From Hoeflea sp038900095 (GTDB taxonomy: Bacteria > Pseudomonadota > Alphaproteobacteria > Rhizobiales > Rhizobiaceae): 64,000 nt of DNA. The stretch is from positions 62,001 through 126,000 of the forward strand of contig NZ_JBBMQQ010000007.1 in assembly GCF_038900095.1 (NCBI RefSeq), given 5' to 3'. Position 1 is the first letter of the stretch; every line of letters begins with the position of its first letter. Both the position numbers and the translations under genes were made by a program. Under the pieces are notes generated by a model, which was not told the origin of the DNA, searched no databases, and was given only the letters and a program-made list of their open reading frames with translations. Below, one piece after another: positions 53,342-61,944 of this stretch.

Positions 53342-54109
53342 ATGAAGGAACCGGTCAAGACCATTCGTGACACGGATGAGGAGGCGCGGCGTCTTGCGCG
53401 CCGCCTTGTCCGTGGCGCACGTTTTGGTGCCATCGCCGTGCTTGAACCTGGCACAGGCTTTCCTTTTGCCAGCCGGGTTCTGACCGGAACAGATATCGAT
53501 GGCACGCCCTTGATCCTGGTCTCGGCTCTCTCCGTTCACACCGGCGCGCTGACCGCTGATCCGCGGGCATCACTGCTGTTCGGAGAACCGGCCAAGGGCG
53601 ACCCGCTTGCCCATCCGCGGATTACGGTGCGCACCCGGGCGGAACGCGTTGCGCGCGACGACCCGGCCCATGCCCGCCTGCGTACCCGCTTCATAGCCCG
53701 GCATCCCAAAGCCGCGCTTTATGCTGACTTTCCAGATTTTGCGTTTTTCCGCATGGTCCCCGAATCAGCAAGCCTGAATGGCGGTTTCGGCAAGGCCTTC
53801 GTGCTCGACGCGTCTGATCTGCTGATCCAGTCGCCAGCCATCGCCGAAGTCGCGGAAATCGAGCCCGGCGCCATTGAGCATATGAACGCCGATCACCCCG
53901 ATTCCGTCGATAGCTACGCCAGAATTCACGGAAAATCGAAGCGAACGGGTTGGAAAGTCTGCGGAATTGACTGCGCGGGCCTCGACCTGGCCAATGGCGA
54001 TGAAATCCTGCGCATCGAATTCGACACCCCGTTGCAACAGGCGTCGGGGCTGCGTGCAAAGTTTTCCGAACTCTCGCGTACGCTATTAGAAAATAGGGGT
54101 GTACATTGA
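53342..54109 (+). CDS. HugZ-family haem-utilisation-like protein (FMN-binding split barrel + DUF2470)
   Basis: A 255-residue protein with an N-terminal pyridoxamine-phosphate-oxidase-like split barrel (RARFGAIAVLEPGTGFPFASRV) and a C-terminal DUF2470 domain containing AIEHMNADHPDSVDSYA. Members of this family include haem-degrading HugZ enzymes and uncharacterised FMN proteins. The start at 53342 is preceded by AAGGAG 12 bases away; the chain overlaps nothing. The role with the SDR is unknown. Confidence 0.88.
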   Translation: MKEPVKTIRDTDEEARRLARRLVRGARFGAIAVLEPGTGFPFASRVLTGTDIDGTPLILVSALSVHTGALTADPRASLLFGEPAKGDPLAHPRITVRTRAERVARDDPAHARLRTRFIARHPKAALYADFPDFAFFRMVPESASLNGGFGKAFVLDASDLLIQSPAIAEVAEIEPGAIEHMNADHPDSVDSYARIHGKSKRTGWKVCGIDCAGLDLANGDEILRIEFDTPLQQASGLRAKFSELSRTLLENRGVH

Positions 54110-54206
54110 CCGTTTTATAGTTGAAATATGTGGGGAGACATTTTTTTGAGTATTTGGATTAATTTATTGAAGACCGCCATGGGCGGGGGGGCTATGGAAG
54201 ATAACA

Positions 54207-54503
54207 ATGATTGACACGCACCGTCTGGAAACACACTCCGAGGAAGCCGCAGACCTTTTGGCAGCCATGGGCAATCAGAAGCGGATGATGATTCTCTGCA
54301 ACCTTGCCAACGGAGAAATGCAGGTTGGTACACTCGCGGAGAAGGTTGATTTGAGCCAGTCCGCCCTGTCCCAGCACTTGGCCAAACTGAGAACGCGGCA
54401 ACTGGTCAAGACCCGCCGCGAGGCACAGGCGGTGTACTATTCGATCAACTCGGATTCCGTTCTGCAGATGCTGCGGACTTTGACCAGCATCTATTCCAAC
54501 TAA
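54207..54503 (+). CDS. ArsR-family regulator (NolR-like)
   Basis: A 98-residue ArsR/SmtB-type winged-helix repressor. The helix-turn-helix reads VGTLAEKVDLSQSALSQHLAKLRTRQLVKTRREAQAVYYS, very close to NolR of Sinorhizobium. No cysteine pair for metal sensing is evident (the one Cys lies outside the usual CxC position), which fits NolR rather than a metal sensor. It precedes copZ and copA by 100 bases, but may act on other genes. The ATG at 54207 has GGAAG about 9 bases upstream. Confidence 0.88.
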   Translation: MIDTHRLETHSEEAADLLAAMGNQKRMMILCNLANGEMQVGTLAEKVDLSQSALSQHLAKLRTRQLVKTRREAQAVYYSINSDSVLQMLRTLTSIYSN

Positions 54504-54553
54504 AGCCTCATAGCTGATCCGGAAATCGGGGTGCCAAACATCAGGTGCGGCGC

Positions 54554-54588
54554 TTGACGATGCCACTGGCCCGTCCCCATATGGGGGC
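54554..54588 (+). promoter_or_regulatory. candidate copZ promoter and palindrome
   Basis: TTGACG (54554-54559) is followed 19 bases later by ATATGG, the long spacing typical of MerR/CueR-controlled promoters. The perfect 12-base palindrome CCCCATATGGGG (54576-54587) lies over the -10 site and may be an operator. Confidence 0.4.
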
Positions 54589-54604
54589 GGAAAGGATCAT
54601 GCTC

Positions 54605-54817
54605 ATGACTATTTCAATACAGATTGACGGCATGCATTGCGATGGATGCGTGCGCTCCGTCGAGAAGGCCGCAAGCTCGGTCGAAGGCGTTTCAAACCTC
54701 TCGGTCAACCTCGAGAACGGCAAGCTGACTGCCGACATCGCCAGGCCGGAACTCATCGATAAGCTCAAGGGTGTTATCGAGGATTGCGGTTTCGACGTGA
54801 CCGGCGTCACGGCCTGA
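54605..54817 (+). CDS. copZ: copper chaperone CopZ
   Basis: A 70-residue heavy-metal-associated domain with the metal site GMHCDGC (CxxC equivalent), the typical beta-alpha-beta-beta-alpha-beta fold and SVEKAASSVEGV. It carries Cu(I) to CopA, encoded next. The ATG at 54605 has AAAGGA 8 bases upstream; the ATG at 54599 is too close to it. Confidence 0.9.
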   Translation: MTISIQIDGMHCDGCVRSVEKAASSVEGVSNLSVNLENGKLTADIARPELIDKLKGVIEDCGFDVTGVTA

Positions 54818-54827
54818 TGCTGATCAA

Positions 54828-57068
54828 ATGACCGCCAAACCTGACCATGTGACTTTTGATATTTCGGGCATGACCTGCGCCAGCTGTTCGGCACGCGTGG
54901 AGAAGGTGCTTTCACGTCAACCGGGCGTGGCCCAGGCACACGTCAATCTGGCGCTCGAGCGCGCGGACATCGAGGGCGACGGTCTCGATCCGTCCGAACT
55001 GGCCGAGGCCATCGGGCGTGCCGGTTTCGGCGCCGTATTGCGCCGCGACGATTTTGCAGCCCACCGCGACGCCGATGAAGCCCAGGCGGCAACCCGGCGC
55101 GCCGACGAGCGGCAGACATTGCTGCGCCTGGTGATCTCAGCCCTGCTGACCCTGCCTATCGTCATCGGCATGTTGCCAATGATGACCGGGCTTGGCGAAG
55201 CGTGGATTTCACCGGTCTGGCAGGCGCTGCTGGCCACCGGTGTGATGGCCGTCTCGGGCAGCCGCTTCTGGCGTGAGGCCTTCGGCGCCCTGCGCGGCGG
55301 ATCGGCCAACATGGCCGTGCTGGTCAGCCTTGGCACCGGGGTCGCCTACTTCTGGTCCCTGTGGGTCATGATCCGCGGCTGGGGCGACCCCCACGCCGGT
55401 CACGGACAGTCGATGGCCTCGCATCTCCACTTTGAAGCCGCTGCCGTTGTGCTGACGCTGATCATGCTGGGCAAATATCTTGAAGCCCGCGCCAAATCCG
55501 GTGCCGCCGGCGCATTGCGCGCCCTCGGCCGGCTGCAGCCCGACACGGCCGAGCTGAAGACATTGAGCGGATCGGTCCGCACTGTCCCGGTCGAACGCCT
55601 CGCGGTCGGCGACGTCATCATCATCCGGCCGGGCATGCGGGTTGCCGCCGACGGCGTGATCCTGACCGGAAGCTCCTCGCTCGACGAAGCCATGGTCACC
55701 GGCGAAAGCATGCCGGTTTCGCGCGGACCTGGCGATCCGGTCATCACCGGCACCACCAACACGGACGGCGTGCTGGAAGTCGAGGTGACCGCCGCAGGCG
55801 CTGACACCAGGCTTGCCCGCATGACCCGGCTGGTCGAGGAGGCCCAGACAGGCCATGCGCCGGTGCAGAAGCTCGTCGACCGAATTTCCGCGGTCTTCGT
55901 TCCCCTTATCCTGGTCATTGCCGTGGTGACGTTTGCAGGCTGGATGCTGACAGGCGCCGACTTTGAAACCGCCATGGTCGCCGCCGTCGCCGTTCTGGTC
56001 ATCGCCTGCCCCTGCGCCCTCGGCCTTGCCACTCCGACCGCCCTCGTCGCCGGGACGGGTGCCGCCGCAAAGGCAGGCATTCTGATCCGCGATATCGAGA
56101 CGCTCGAACGCGCCACCGACATAAGGCTCGTGGCCTTCGACAAGACCGGGACCCTGACCATGGGAACGCCGGAAGTTGCCGGCCTCTATCCTGTCGCAGG
56201 CACAAGCCCGAACGAACTGCTCCGTCTTGCCGGCTCGGTCGAAACCGGAAGCGAACACCCGCTTGGCCGCGCCATCCTTGCCCATGCCGATGAGGCAGGC
56301 ATCCCGATTACACCTGCATCCGGCATCCGCGCCGTCCCCGGCCGCGGGCTGGAAGGAATGAATGGCGCACTCAAGATACGGGTCGGGTCCGAGCGTTTTC
56401 TCATGGAAGCCGGCATCGATACCAGCGCTGCAGATGCAACCGGCGTCCGCGATGAAACCGGAACATTGGCTTGGGTTGCGGAAGCCGACCGGCTGATCGG
56501 CGTCATCCGCCTGGCCGACAAGCTCCGCCCGCAAACCCGCCAGGCGCTTGCCGATCTGGCTGCCAGGGGTCTGACCACTGTGATGCTGACCGGCGACAAC
56601 GAGGCCACGGCCAGGTCGATTGCCGCCGAAGCCGGCGTGTCCGATGTCCGCGCCGGATTGCTGCCCGGCGAAAAGCTCGACGTCATCCGTGAACTGGCAA
56701 AAAGCACCGGCGGTCATGTCGCCTTTGTCGGCGACGGCCTGAATGATGCGCCAGCGCTCGCCGCAGCCAATCTCGGCATTGCAATGGCCGGCGGAGCCGA
56801 CGCAGCCCGTGAAGCGGCCGCCATCACGCTGATGCGGCCCGATCTTCGGCTGGTGTCTGCGGCTCTGGATGTCGCAGCGAAAACCCGGCGAACCATACGG
56901 CAAAACCTTGGTTGGGCCTTCATCTACAATCTGATCGGCATTCCGCTGGCCGCTTTCGGCATCCTGCCACCTGTCTTTGCAGGTGCCGCGATGGCGTTTT
57001 CCTCGGTCAGCGTCGTGACCAATTCCGCCCTGATGGCACGATGGAAACCACGCTTTTCAAAGGGCTGA
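54828..57068 (+). CDS. copA: Cu(I)-exporting P1B-type ATPase
   Basis: A 746-residue copper ATPase. It has a single N-terminal metal-binding domain (GMTCASC), eight helices including the metal-transport helix with CPC (VIACPCALG near residue 390), the TGES actuator motif, the phosphorylated Asp in DKTGT (near 430), the HP motif in GSEHPLGR and GDGLNDAPAL. It pumps Cu(I) out of the cytoplasm. It follows copZ by 10 bases. Regulated, probably, through the promoter upstream of copZ. Confidence 0.95.
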   Translation: MTAKPDHVTFDISGMTCASCSARVEKVLSRQPGVAQAHVNLALERADIEGDGLDPSELAEAIGRAGFGAVLRRDDFAAHRDADEAQAATRRADERQTLLRLVISALLTLPIVIGMLPMMTGLGEAWISPVWQALLATGVMAVSGSRFWREAFGALRGGSANMAVLVSLGTGVAYFWSLWVMIRGWGDPHAGHGQSMASHLHFEAAAVVLTLIMLGKYLEARAKSGAAGALRALGRLQPDTAELKTLSGSVRTVPVERLAVGDVIIIRPGMRVAADGVILTGSSSLDEAMVTGESMPVSRGPGDPVITGTTNTDGVLEVEVTAAGADTRLARMTRLVEEAQTGHAPVQKLVDRISAVFVPLILVIAVVTFAGWMLTGADFETAMVAAVAVLVIACPCALGLATPTALVAGTGAAAKAGILIRDIETLERATDIRLVAFDKTGTLTMGTPEVAGLYPVAGTSPNELLRLAGSVETGSEHPLGRAILAHADEAGIPITPASGIRAVPGRGLEGMNGALKIRVGSERFLMEAGIDTSAADATGVRDETGTLAWVAEADRLIGVIRLADKLRPQTRQALADLAARGLTTVMLTGDNEATARSIAAEAGVSDVRAGLLPGEKLDVIRELAKSTGGHVAFVGDGLNDAPALAAANLGIAMAGGADAAREAAAITLMRPDLRLVSAALDVAAKTRRTIRQNLGWAFIYNLIGIPLAAFGILPPVFAGAAMAFSSVSVVTNSALMARWKPRFSKG

Positions 57069-57095
57069 TCCGTGTTTTCGTTGATGTTTGAAAAG

Positions 57096-57127
57096 AAAAA
57101 GCCCGCCTCCTGAGAGACGGGCTTTTC
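57096..57127. terminator. bidirectional terminator after copA
   Basis: AAAAAGCCCG and CGGGCTTTT form a stem with A and T runs on both sides, serving both copA and the converging chemoreceptor gene. Confidence 0.88.
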
Positions 57128-57167
57128 TGGTTTTACCTGATCCAGTGATCCGGTCGCGTTGGTCCGC

Positions 57168-59102
57168 TCAGAACTCTTCCCAGCTGTCCTGCGCCACAGC
57201 CGCATTTCCCTGGCTGCGCATTTGTGGCCGGGCGGCAGGCTGACGGCTCTCGGACTGGACCGCCTTCGCCATCGTCCGGGCTGTCTGCTGCAGCACAGCC
57301 GATTGCGCGGTGGCCGAGCCGTCGATGGTGAACTGCGAGATCAGCTCACGCAATTTGCCCGCTTCAGCGGCCAGTTCGGCGGAGGCCGCGTTGGATTGTT
57401 CCACCATCGCTGCGTTCTGCTGGGTGGTCTGGTCCATCGAGTTGACCGCCTGGTTGACTTCGGACAGGCCGGTGGACTGTTCCTTGGCCGAAACCGCGAT
57501 CGCATCCATGTGGGTGTTGATGTCGGTGATGAAGCCACCGATGGTACGAAGCGCCTCGCTTGCCCTGCGGACGAGATCCACGCCGCTGGAAACTTCCGTC
57601 GAGGAGTTCTCGATGAGCTCCTTGATTTCCTTGGCCGCATTGGCCGAACGCTGGGCCAGCTCACGCACTTCCTGGGCGACAACCGCAAATCCCTTGCCGG
57701 CTTCACCGGCGCGCGCGGCCTCGACGCCTGCATTCAGCGCCAGCAGGTTTGTCTGGAAGGCAATCTCGTCGATCACGCCAATGATGTTCGAGATCTGCTT
57801 CGAGCTTTCTTCAATCCGCCGCATCGCCTCTTCGGCCTGGCCGACGACTTCGGAAGACTGGCTGGCCGACGAATTGGCCTGCGAGGCCACGCCGCGCGCT
57901 TCTTCCGTGCGCTGGGTGGAATTGACCACGTTGGAGGTAATCTCCTCGACGGCGGCTGCCGTTTCTTCCAGTGCAGCAGCCTGGCGCTCCGTGCGCTTTG
58001 CCAGGTCATCCGTGCCGTTGGCGATTTCACGGGTCCCGGTTTCCATCATCGAGACACTTTCGGTGATCGCACCCATCGTCGAGCTCAACTGCCGGACCGA
58101 CTGGTTGAAGTCATGCCGCAAGGCTTCGAAGTCAGGCGCAAAGGGCTCATCGAGCTGGAAGGAAAGGTCGCCGGCAGCAAGTCTCTGCAGGCCTGCGGCG
58201 AGACCGGACGTGGCGACTTTCAGGCGGGCTGCGGCATCTGCCTCTGCCTTTTCCTGCGCCGCAATACGGTCCGCTTCGGCCTGTTTCCTGTTTTCTTCTG
58301 CTTCGGCCTGCAGTCGCTGGTTGGCAATGCCTGCTTCGCGGAACACCTGCATGGCTTCAGCCATCTTGCCGATCTCGTCCTTGCCGCCCTTGTCGATGCT
58401 CACATCGAGTTCGCCATTGGCGAGACGTGTGGTCACATCGGCCAGGCGGCCGAGCGGACGGGAGACAAGCTGGAAGTTCAACAGGCCCATCCCGGCAGCC
58501 ACCAGCGCAACAATGATCGATGCAGCCATGGCGATGAATTCAACAGTGGAAAGTGCATCCATCTGATCCGAAGACGCAGCCTGGGACTCAGCCCGGATAT
58601 CGTCCGTTACGGTTCCGATTTTCGCATCAAAATCACTCAGCAGCTTTGCGCCTTCGCCGGTCAGTTCCAGCACCCGTGCCAGTTCCACGGTCATCGGGTC
58701 ACGCATGAGCGTGATTTGCCGTTCGACCACAGATGTGCGCCAGTCGCCGATGATGGCCGCGGCTTCTGTCAGCTTCGGGACATTGTTGGCGGAATGGTCG
58801 GAATAGACCGTGCCGAGGTCAGCAACAAGCGTGTCGATATCCGCGCTGATCGACTTGTATTTCGTCACGAAATCCCGGTTGCCTGTCAGCAGGAAGTTTT
58901 TCAGGGCAAGATTGGCCTGATTGACATTGTCAGTCAGTTTGGAGGTCTGGTTCAGCAGCTCGCCCATTGTGTGGCTATGCTCGACAAGATGGGTTGCGGT
59001 AACCACCCGGGAATAGATGAAGCCGGAGGCCGAAATCGCGATCAGGGCCAGGATAGCGAACGCTGCAAACCCCTTTGTGCTGACAGATATGTTCTTGAGC
59101 AT
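57168..59102 (-). CDS. methyl-accepting chemotaxis protein
   Basis: A 644-residue chemoreceptor: N-terminal transmembrane helix (AAFAILALIAISASGFIY), periplasmic four-helix (CHASE3-like) sensor, second transmembrane helix near residue 200 (AASIIVALVAAGMGLLNF), HAMP domain, and a signalling domain with the hairpin tip IDEIAFQTNLLALNAGVEAARAGEAGKGFAVVAQEVR. It ends in DSWEEF, which resembles the CheR/CheB-docking pentapeptide (NWETF). It sends attractant or repellent signals to CheA. The next gene, a secreted sensor-like protein, is likely its operon partner. Confidence 0.95.
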   Translation of the reverse strand: MLKNISVSTKGFAAFAILALIAISASGFIYSRVVTATHLVEHSHTMGELLNQTSKLTDNVNQANLALKNFLLTGNRDFVTKYKSISADIDTLVADLGTVYSDHSANNVPKLTEAAAIIGDWRTSVVERQITLMRDPMTVELARVLELTGEGAKLLSDFDAKIGTVTDDIRAESQAASSDQMDALSTVEFIAMAASIIVALVAAGMGLLNFQLVSRPLGRLADVTTRLANGELDVSIDKGGKDEIGKMAEAMQVFREAGIANQRLQAEAEENRKQAEADRIAAQEKAEADAAARLKVATSGLAAGLQRLAAGDLSFQLDEPFAPDFEALRHDFNQSVRQLSSTMGAITESVSMMETGTREIANGTDDLAKRTERQAAALEETAAAVEEITSNVVNSTQRTEEARGVASQANSSASQSSEVVGQAEEAMRRIEESSKQISNIIGVIDEIAFQTNLLALNAGVEAARAGEAGKGFAVVAQEVRELAQRSANAAKEIKELIENSSTEVSSGVDLVRRASEALRTIGGFITDINTHMDAIAVSAKEQSTGLSEVNQAVNSMDQTTQQNAAMVEQSNAASAELAAEAGKLRELISQFTIDGSATAQSAVLQQTARTMAKAVQSESRQPAARPQMRSQGNAAVAQDSWEEF

Positions 59103-59180
59103 TTTAAACGTCCTGTTGTGTCTTGGGTGTCGTTGCCTGGGATTCGCAGGGTTTCACGACGCGGTTGTCACCGGGAATTG

Positions 59181-59789
59181 TTATGCGCCTGCGGCTACGC
59201 GGCGCTCGAGTTCCGTCAGATTGACTTCCATGGTGACGGCACCGATGGATTTTCCGGAATCGGTCAATGTGAAACTGACCTGGCCGCGCCAGATCTTGTT
59301 TTCATCATCCCATTCAGGCTCGTCGATGAACAACGCATCACCGGACACATCGTAGGTTTTCTGGAACTTGGCTTCGTCACCCTGCCAGAAATCGCCGGTG
59401 ATGGAGCTCTGGCCGACATTGAGACCATTGTGGTCCATCACGAAGATCTCGGCATAAAGACCAAGCGACTTGCCCTGCAGCCGGGTCAGATAGACCGAAA
59501 GAGGGTTGGACAGCGTCGCCGCAATCAACGGCTTGTCATCGCTTTCGCGTTCTGCGCGCCACTGAGTGTCCAGCGCGTCGATCTGGTCCTGGGGAAGCTT
59601 CTGGAGACGTTCATTCTGCGCGCCGACCGAGATTCGCACGATATCCGTATCGATCCAGTGACGCATTTCCTCCACCACTGACGGGGTGATAAGGCTTTGA
59701 ATGTCGGGTTTGGCTGGTTCCGCCCATGCAGGCGAAATCATCACGCTGCTGACAGCTGCGACGGTGAGTATGCTTCGTATAGTGGCCAT
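59181..59789 (-). CDS. secreted free-standing PDC/Cache-like sensor protein
   Basis: A 202-residue protein with a signal peptide cleaved after SPAWA. The mature part has a PDC/Cache-like fold: TPSVVEEMRHWIDTDIVRISV, LYAEIFVMDHNGLNVGQSSITGDFWQGDEAKFQKTY, and an end VSFTLTDSGKSIGAVTMEVNL. Such domains normally sit inside receptors; here it is separate. It lies upstream of and in line with the chemoreceptor gene, 78 bases away, so it may bring a periplasmic ligand to it. Function inferred from context. Confidence 0.82.
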   Translation of the reverse strand: MATIRSILTVAAVSSVMISPAWAEPAKPDIQSLITPSVVEEMRHWIDTDIVRISVGAQNERLQKLPQDQIDALDTQWRAERESDDKPLIAATLSNPLSVYLTRLQGKSLGLYAEIFVMDHNGLNVGQSSITGDFWQGDEAKFQKTYDVSGDALFIDEPEWDDENKIWRGQVSFTLTDSGKSIGAVTMEVNLTELERRVAAGA

Positions 59790-59814
59790 TGTTGTCTCCT
59801 CCTAAGCAACAATT
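59786..59814 (-). repeat. inverted repeat around the ribosome site of the sensor gene
   Basis: CCATTGTTG and CAACAATTGG pair around TCTCCTCCTAAG. On the coding strand the strong AGGAGGAG site sits in the loop and the start ATG in the stem. Confidence 0.6.
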
Positions 59815-60156
59815 GGACCTACTTTTTTAAAAGATGGTTAAATATAAATTCTTTTCTATTAGCGTTGAATAAAAAACGCATGTGCAATCACGACAACCTG
59901 GCTGCCAGGACAGCAATTATCCTGCAGAGCTTCAAAGGGACAATCGGGGCAAACATCGTGAGGCAATCAAGGCAGACGGGCGTCATCCGGCGAAGACAAC
60001 GCCCGTCAAGCGACGGCAGGGGATCCCCCTGCCTTGCCGCCGGTCGATGGCGAAAATGACCACCTAATCTTGCACCGGCCTTGCGTCACAAAACCGCTCC
60101 CTTGTGGCAGCGTCCCTGTCGTGCCATTGGAAGGCGAAAACGAGAAGGAGCAGGCC
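59790..60156. other. intergenic region between sensor gene and nucleoside hydrolase
   Basis: About 367 bases with no convincing gene. The left part is A/T-rich and likely holds the promoter of the sensor-chemoreceptor pair. The right part holds two strong hairpins on the plus side: GACGGGCGT/ACGCCCGTC (59975-59983 with 59999-60007) and GGCAGGGG/CCCCTGCC (60015-60022 with 60026-60033), about 125 bases before the nucleoside hydrolase start. Confidence 0.5.
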
Positions 60157-61110
60157 ATGAAGCACAAGATCATTATCGACACCGATCCCGGCATCGACGA
60201 CGCCATGGCCATTGCCTATGCCGTCGCCCATCCCGACATCGAGCTTTTGGCCCTGACCACCATTTTCGGCAATGTCCAGACCCATGAGGCAACCCGCAAC
60301 GCTTTGGCCCTGCTCGAGCACTGGGGTGTTGCGGCCGACGTGGCAGAAGGCGAGTCCGCGCCGTTGTCCATGCCGGCCAATGAACCAAGCTACCTGGTTC
60401 ACGGCAGCAACGGCTTCGGCGAAGTCGATATTCCTGCTTCCACCCGCACCAAGCACGCTCTCGATGCGGCCGACTACATCATTGAGGCCAGCAAACGCTA
60501 TCCCGGCGAGATCACTGTTTGCGCGGTCGGACCGTTGACCAATCTCGCCAGATTGCTTGAGCGCGATCCGGACGTGGTCTCGCGCCTCAAAGCCGTCATC
60601 GTCATGGGTGGTGCCGTGCATCGCAAGGGCAATGTCACCCCGGTCGCCGAGGCCAATTTCTGGAATGACCCTGACGCCGCTGATGCCGTCCTGGCGGCCA
60701 GGTGGCCACTGGTGCTCGCACCGCTTGATTGCACCATGCCGGTGGTGTTCACGCCTGACTTCATGCAGTCGGTGGCAAAGGAAAACCCGGCCTTGGGAAC
60801 GCCACTGGCGGCCATGGCCGAATTCTATGCCCGGTTTTACCGGTCGCATCTGGGCATCGGAGGCTGCGTGCCGCATGACGTGATGCCCCTGTCCTGGCTG
60901 ACGGTTCCGGGCGCCTTCCGCCTGCAAAAGGGTGCGCTGGCCGTTGTCACCGACGGCCCGGCAATAGGCCAGACCCTGTTTCAGCCCGGCGGCACCCAGA
61001 GCCGCGCCCGTTGCTTTGACGGAAGACCGGACCATATGGTGATGGTCGACACGGATCCCGACATGTTCCTGGCCGACTACATGATGGTCATGACGCGCCA
61101 CGCCGGGTGA
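60157..61110 (+). CDS. inosine-uridine preferring nucleoside hydrolase
   Basis: A 317-residue nucleoside hydrolase of the IunH type that cleaves ribonucleosides to base and ribose. The N-terminal calcium-binding motif DTDPGIDDAMA is complete (near residue 8), and the family stretch VIMGGAVHRKGNVTPVAEANFW follows. The start at 60157 has GAAGGAG about 6 bases upstream. No signal peptide, so it is cytoplasmic. The next gene starts 37 bases later. Confidence 0.93.
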   Translation: MKHKIIIDTDPGIDDAMAIAYAVAHPDIELLALTTIFGNVQTHEATRNALALLEHWGVAADVAEGESAPLSMPANEPSYLVHGSNGFGEVDIPASTRTKHALDAADYIIEASKRYPGEITVCAVGPLTNLARLLERDPDVVSRLKAVIVMGGAVHRKGNVTPVAEANFWNDPDAADAVLAARWPLVLAPLDCTMPVVFTPDFMQSVAKENPALGTPLAAMAEFYARFYRSHLGIGGCVPHDVMPLSWLTVPGAFRLQKGALAVVTDGPAIGQTLFQPGGTQSRARCFDGRPDHMVMVDTDPDMFLADYMMVMTRHAG

Positions 61111-61146
61111 ACCATCTCCCTGTTGGCCCGGTCAACGGAGGAGTGC

Positions 61147-61851
61147 ATGGACAGTTTGAAAAAGGGCGGCCTGGCAGTCGTCATCGGCGGCACCGGCGGG
61201 ATAGGCGCGGCGATGCTCGAGGCGCTGAACCAGTCAGGTGCATTTTCGGAAACGATTGGGCATTCCCGCACCTCCGAACCGGCGATTGACCTGCTTGATG
61301 AGCAGTCCATCATCCGCGCCGCAGACGCCATCAGCAGCAGGCAAGCACAACTTCGCCTGGTGTTTGACGCGACCGGCTTTCTGCATGGAGGCGGCTTCAA
61401 TCCGGAAAAATCGCTCAATGCCGTCACGCCCGCGCATATGGCCCATGCCTTTGCGGTCAATGCGATGGGACCGGCGTTGTTGATGAAACATTTCCTGCCG
61501 CTGCTGGCCCCTGACGGGAAATCCGTCTTTGCCACCCTGTCCGCCAAGGTAGGCTCGATCGCCGATAACCAGCTTGGCGGCTGGTACAGCTATCGCGCGT
61601 CCAAGGCAGCGCTCAACCAGTTCGTCCATACCGCGGCGATAGAGCTGGCCCGCCGGAAGCCTGAAGCCGTCTGCGTGGCGTTGCACCCGGGCACCGTTGA
61701 CACGGGGCTGTCGTCAGCTTTCGCCAAGACCGGCCTCAAGGTGCGCCAACCGGCAGAAGCAGCCGCCTTGCTGATCGCGGCGATGGACCGGCTCGCGCCA
61801 GCCCAATCCGGTGGTTTCTTTGATTATCACGGCAAACGGCTGCCCTGGTGA
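61147..61851 (+). CDS. SDR-family dehydrogenase (C-factor/CsgA-like)
   Basis: A 234-residue short-chain dehydrogenase. The cofactor loop is VVIGGTGGIGAAM, and the YRASKAALNQF motif gives the catalytic Tyr and Lys. The end SGGFFDYHGKRLPW is typical of the C-factor-like group. Substrate unknown. The start at 61147 has GGAGGAG 5 bases upstream. Likely co-transcribed with the nucleoside hydrolase. Confidence 0.88.
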   Translation: MDSLKKGGLAVVIGGTGGIGAAMLEALNQSGAFSETIGHSRTSEPAIDLLDEQSIIRAADAISSRQAQLRLVFDATGFLHGGGFNPEKSLNAVTPAHMAHAFAVNAMGPALLMKHFLPLLAPDGKSVFATLSAKVGSIADNQLGGWYSYRASKAALNQFVHTAAIELARRKPEAVCVALHPGTVDTGLSSAFAKTGLKVRQPAEAAALLIAAMDRLAPAQSGGFFDYHGKRLPW

Positions 61852-61944
61852 CCCAGCCGGTCTTGACTTGCAAAGGCCGGCAATTGCGCCAACAGCAAAC
61901 CGCCCTTTACCCGGTTTTCATCAGCCCTCCCCTATAAGCGTGTC

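Noticed and set aside
57159..59681. 840-codon open frame on the plus strand
   Set aside because: It mirrors the chemoreceptor gene and part of the sensor gene; no ribosome site, and chemoreceptor motifs on the other strand are decisive.
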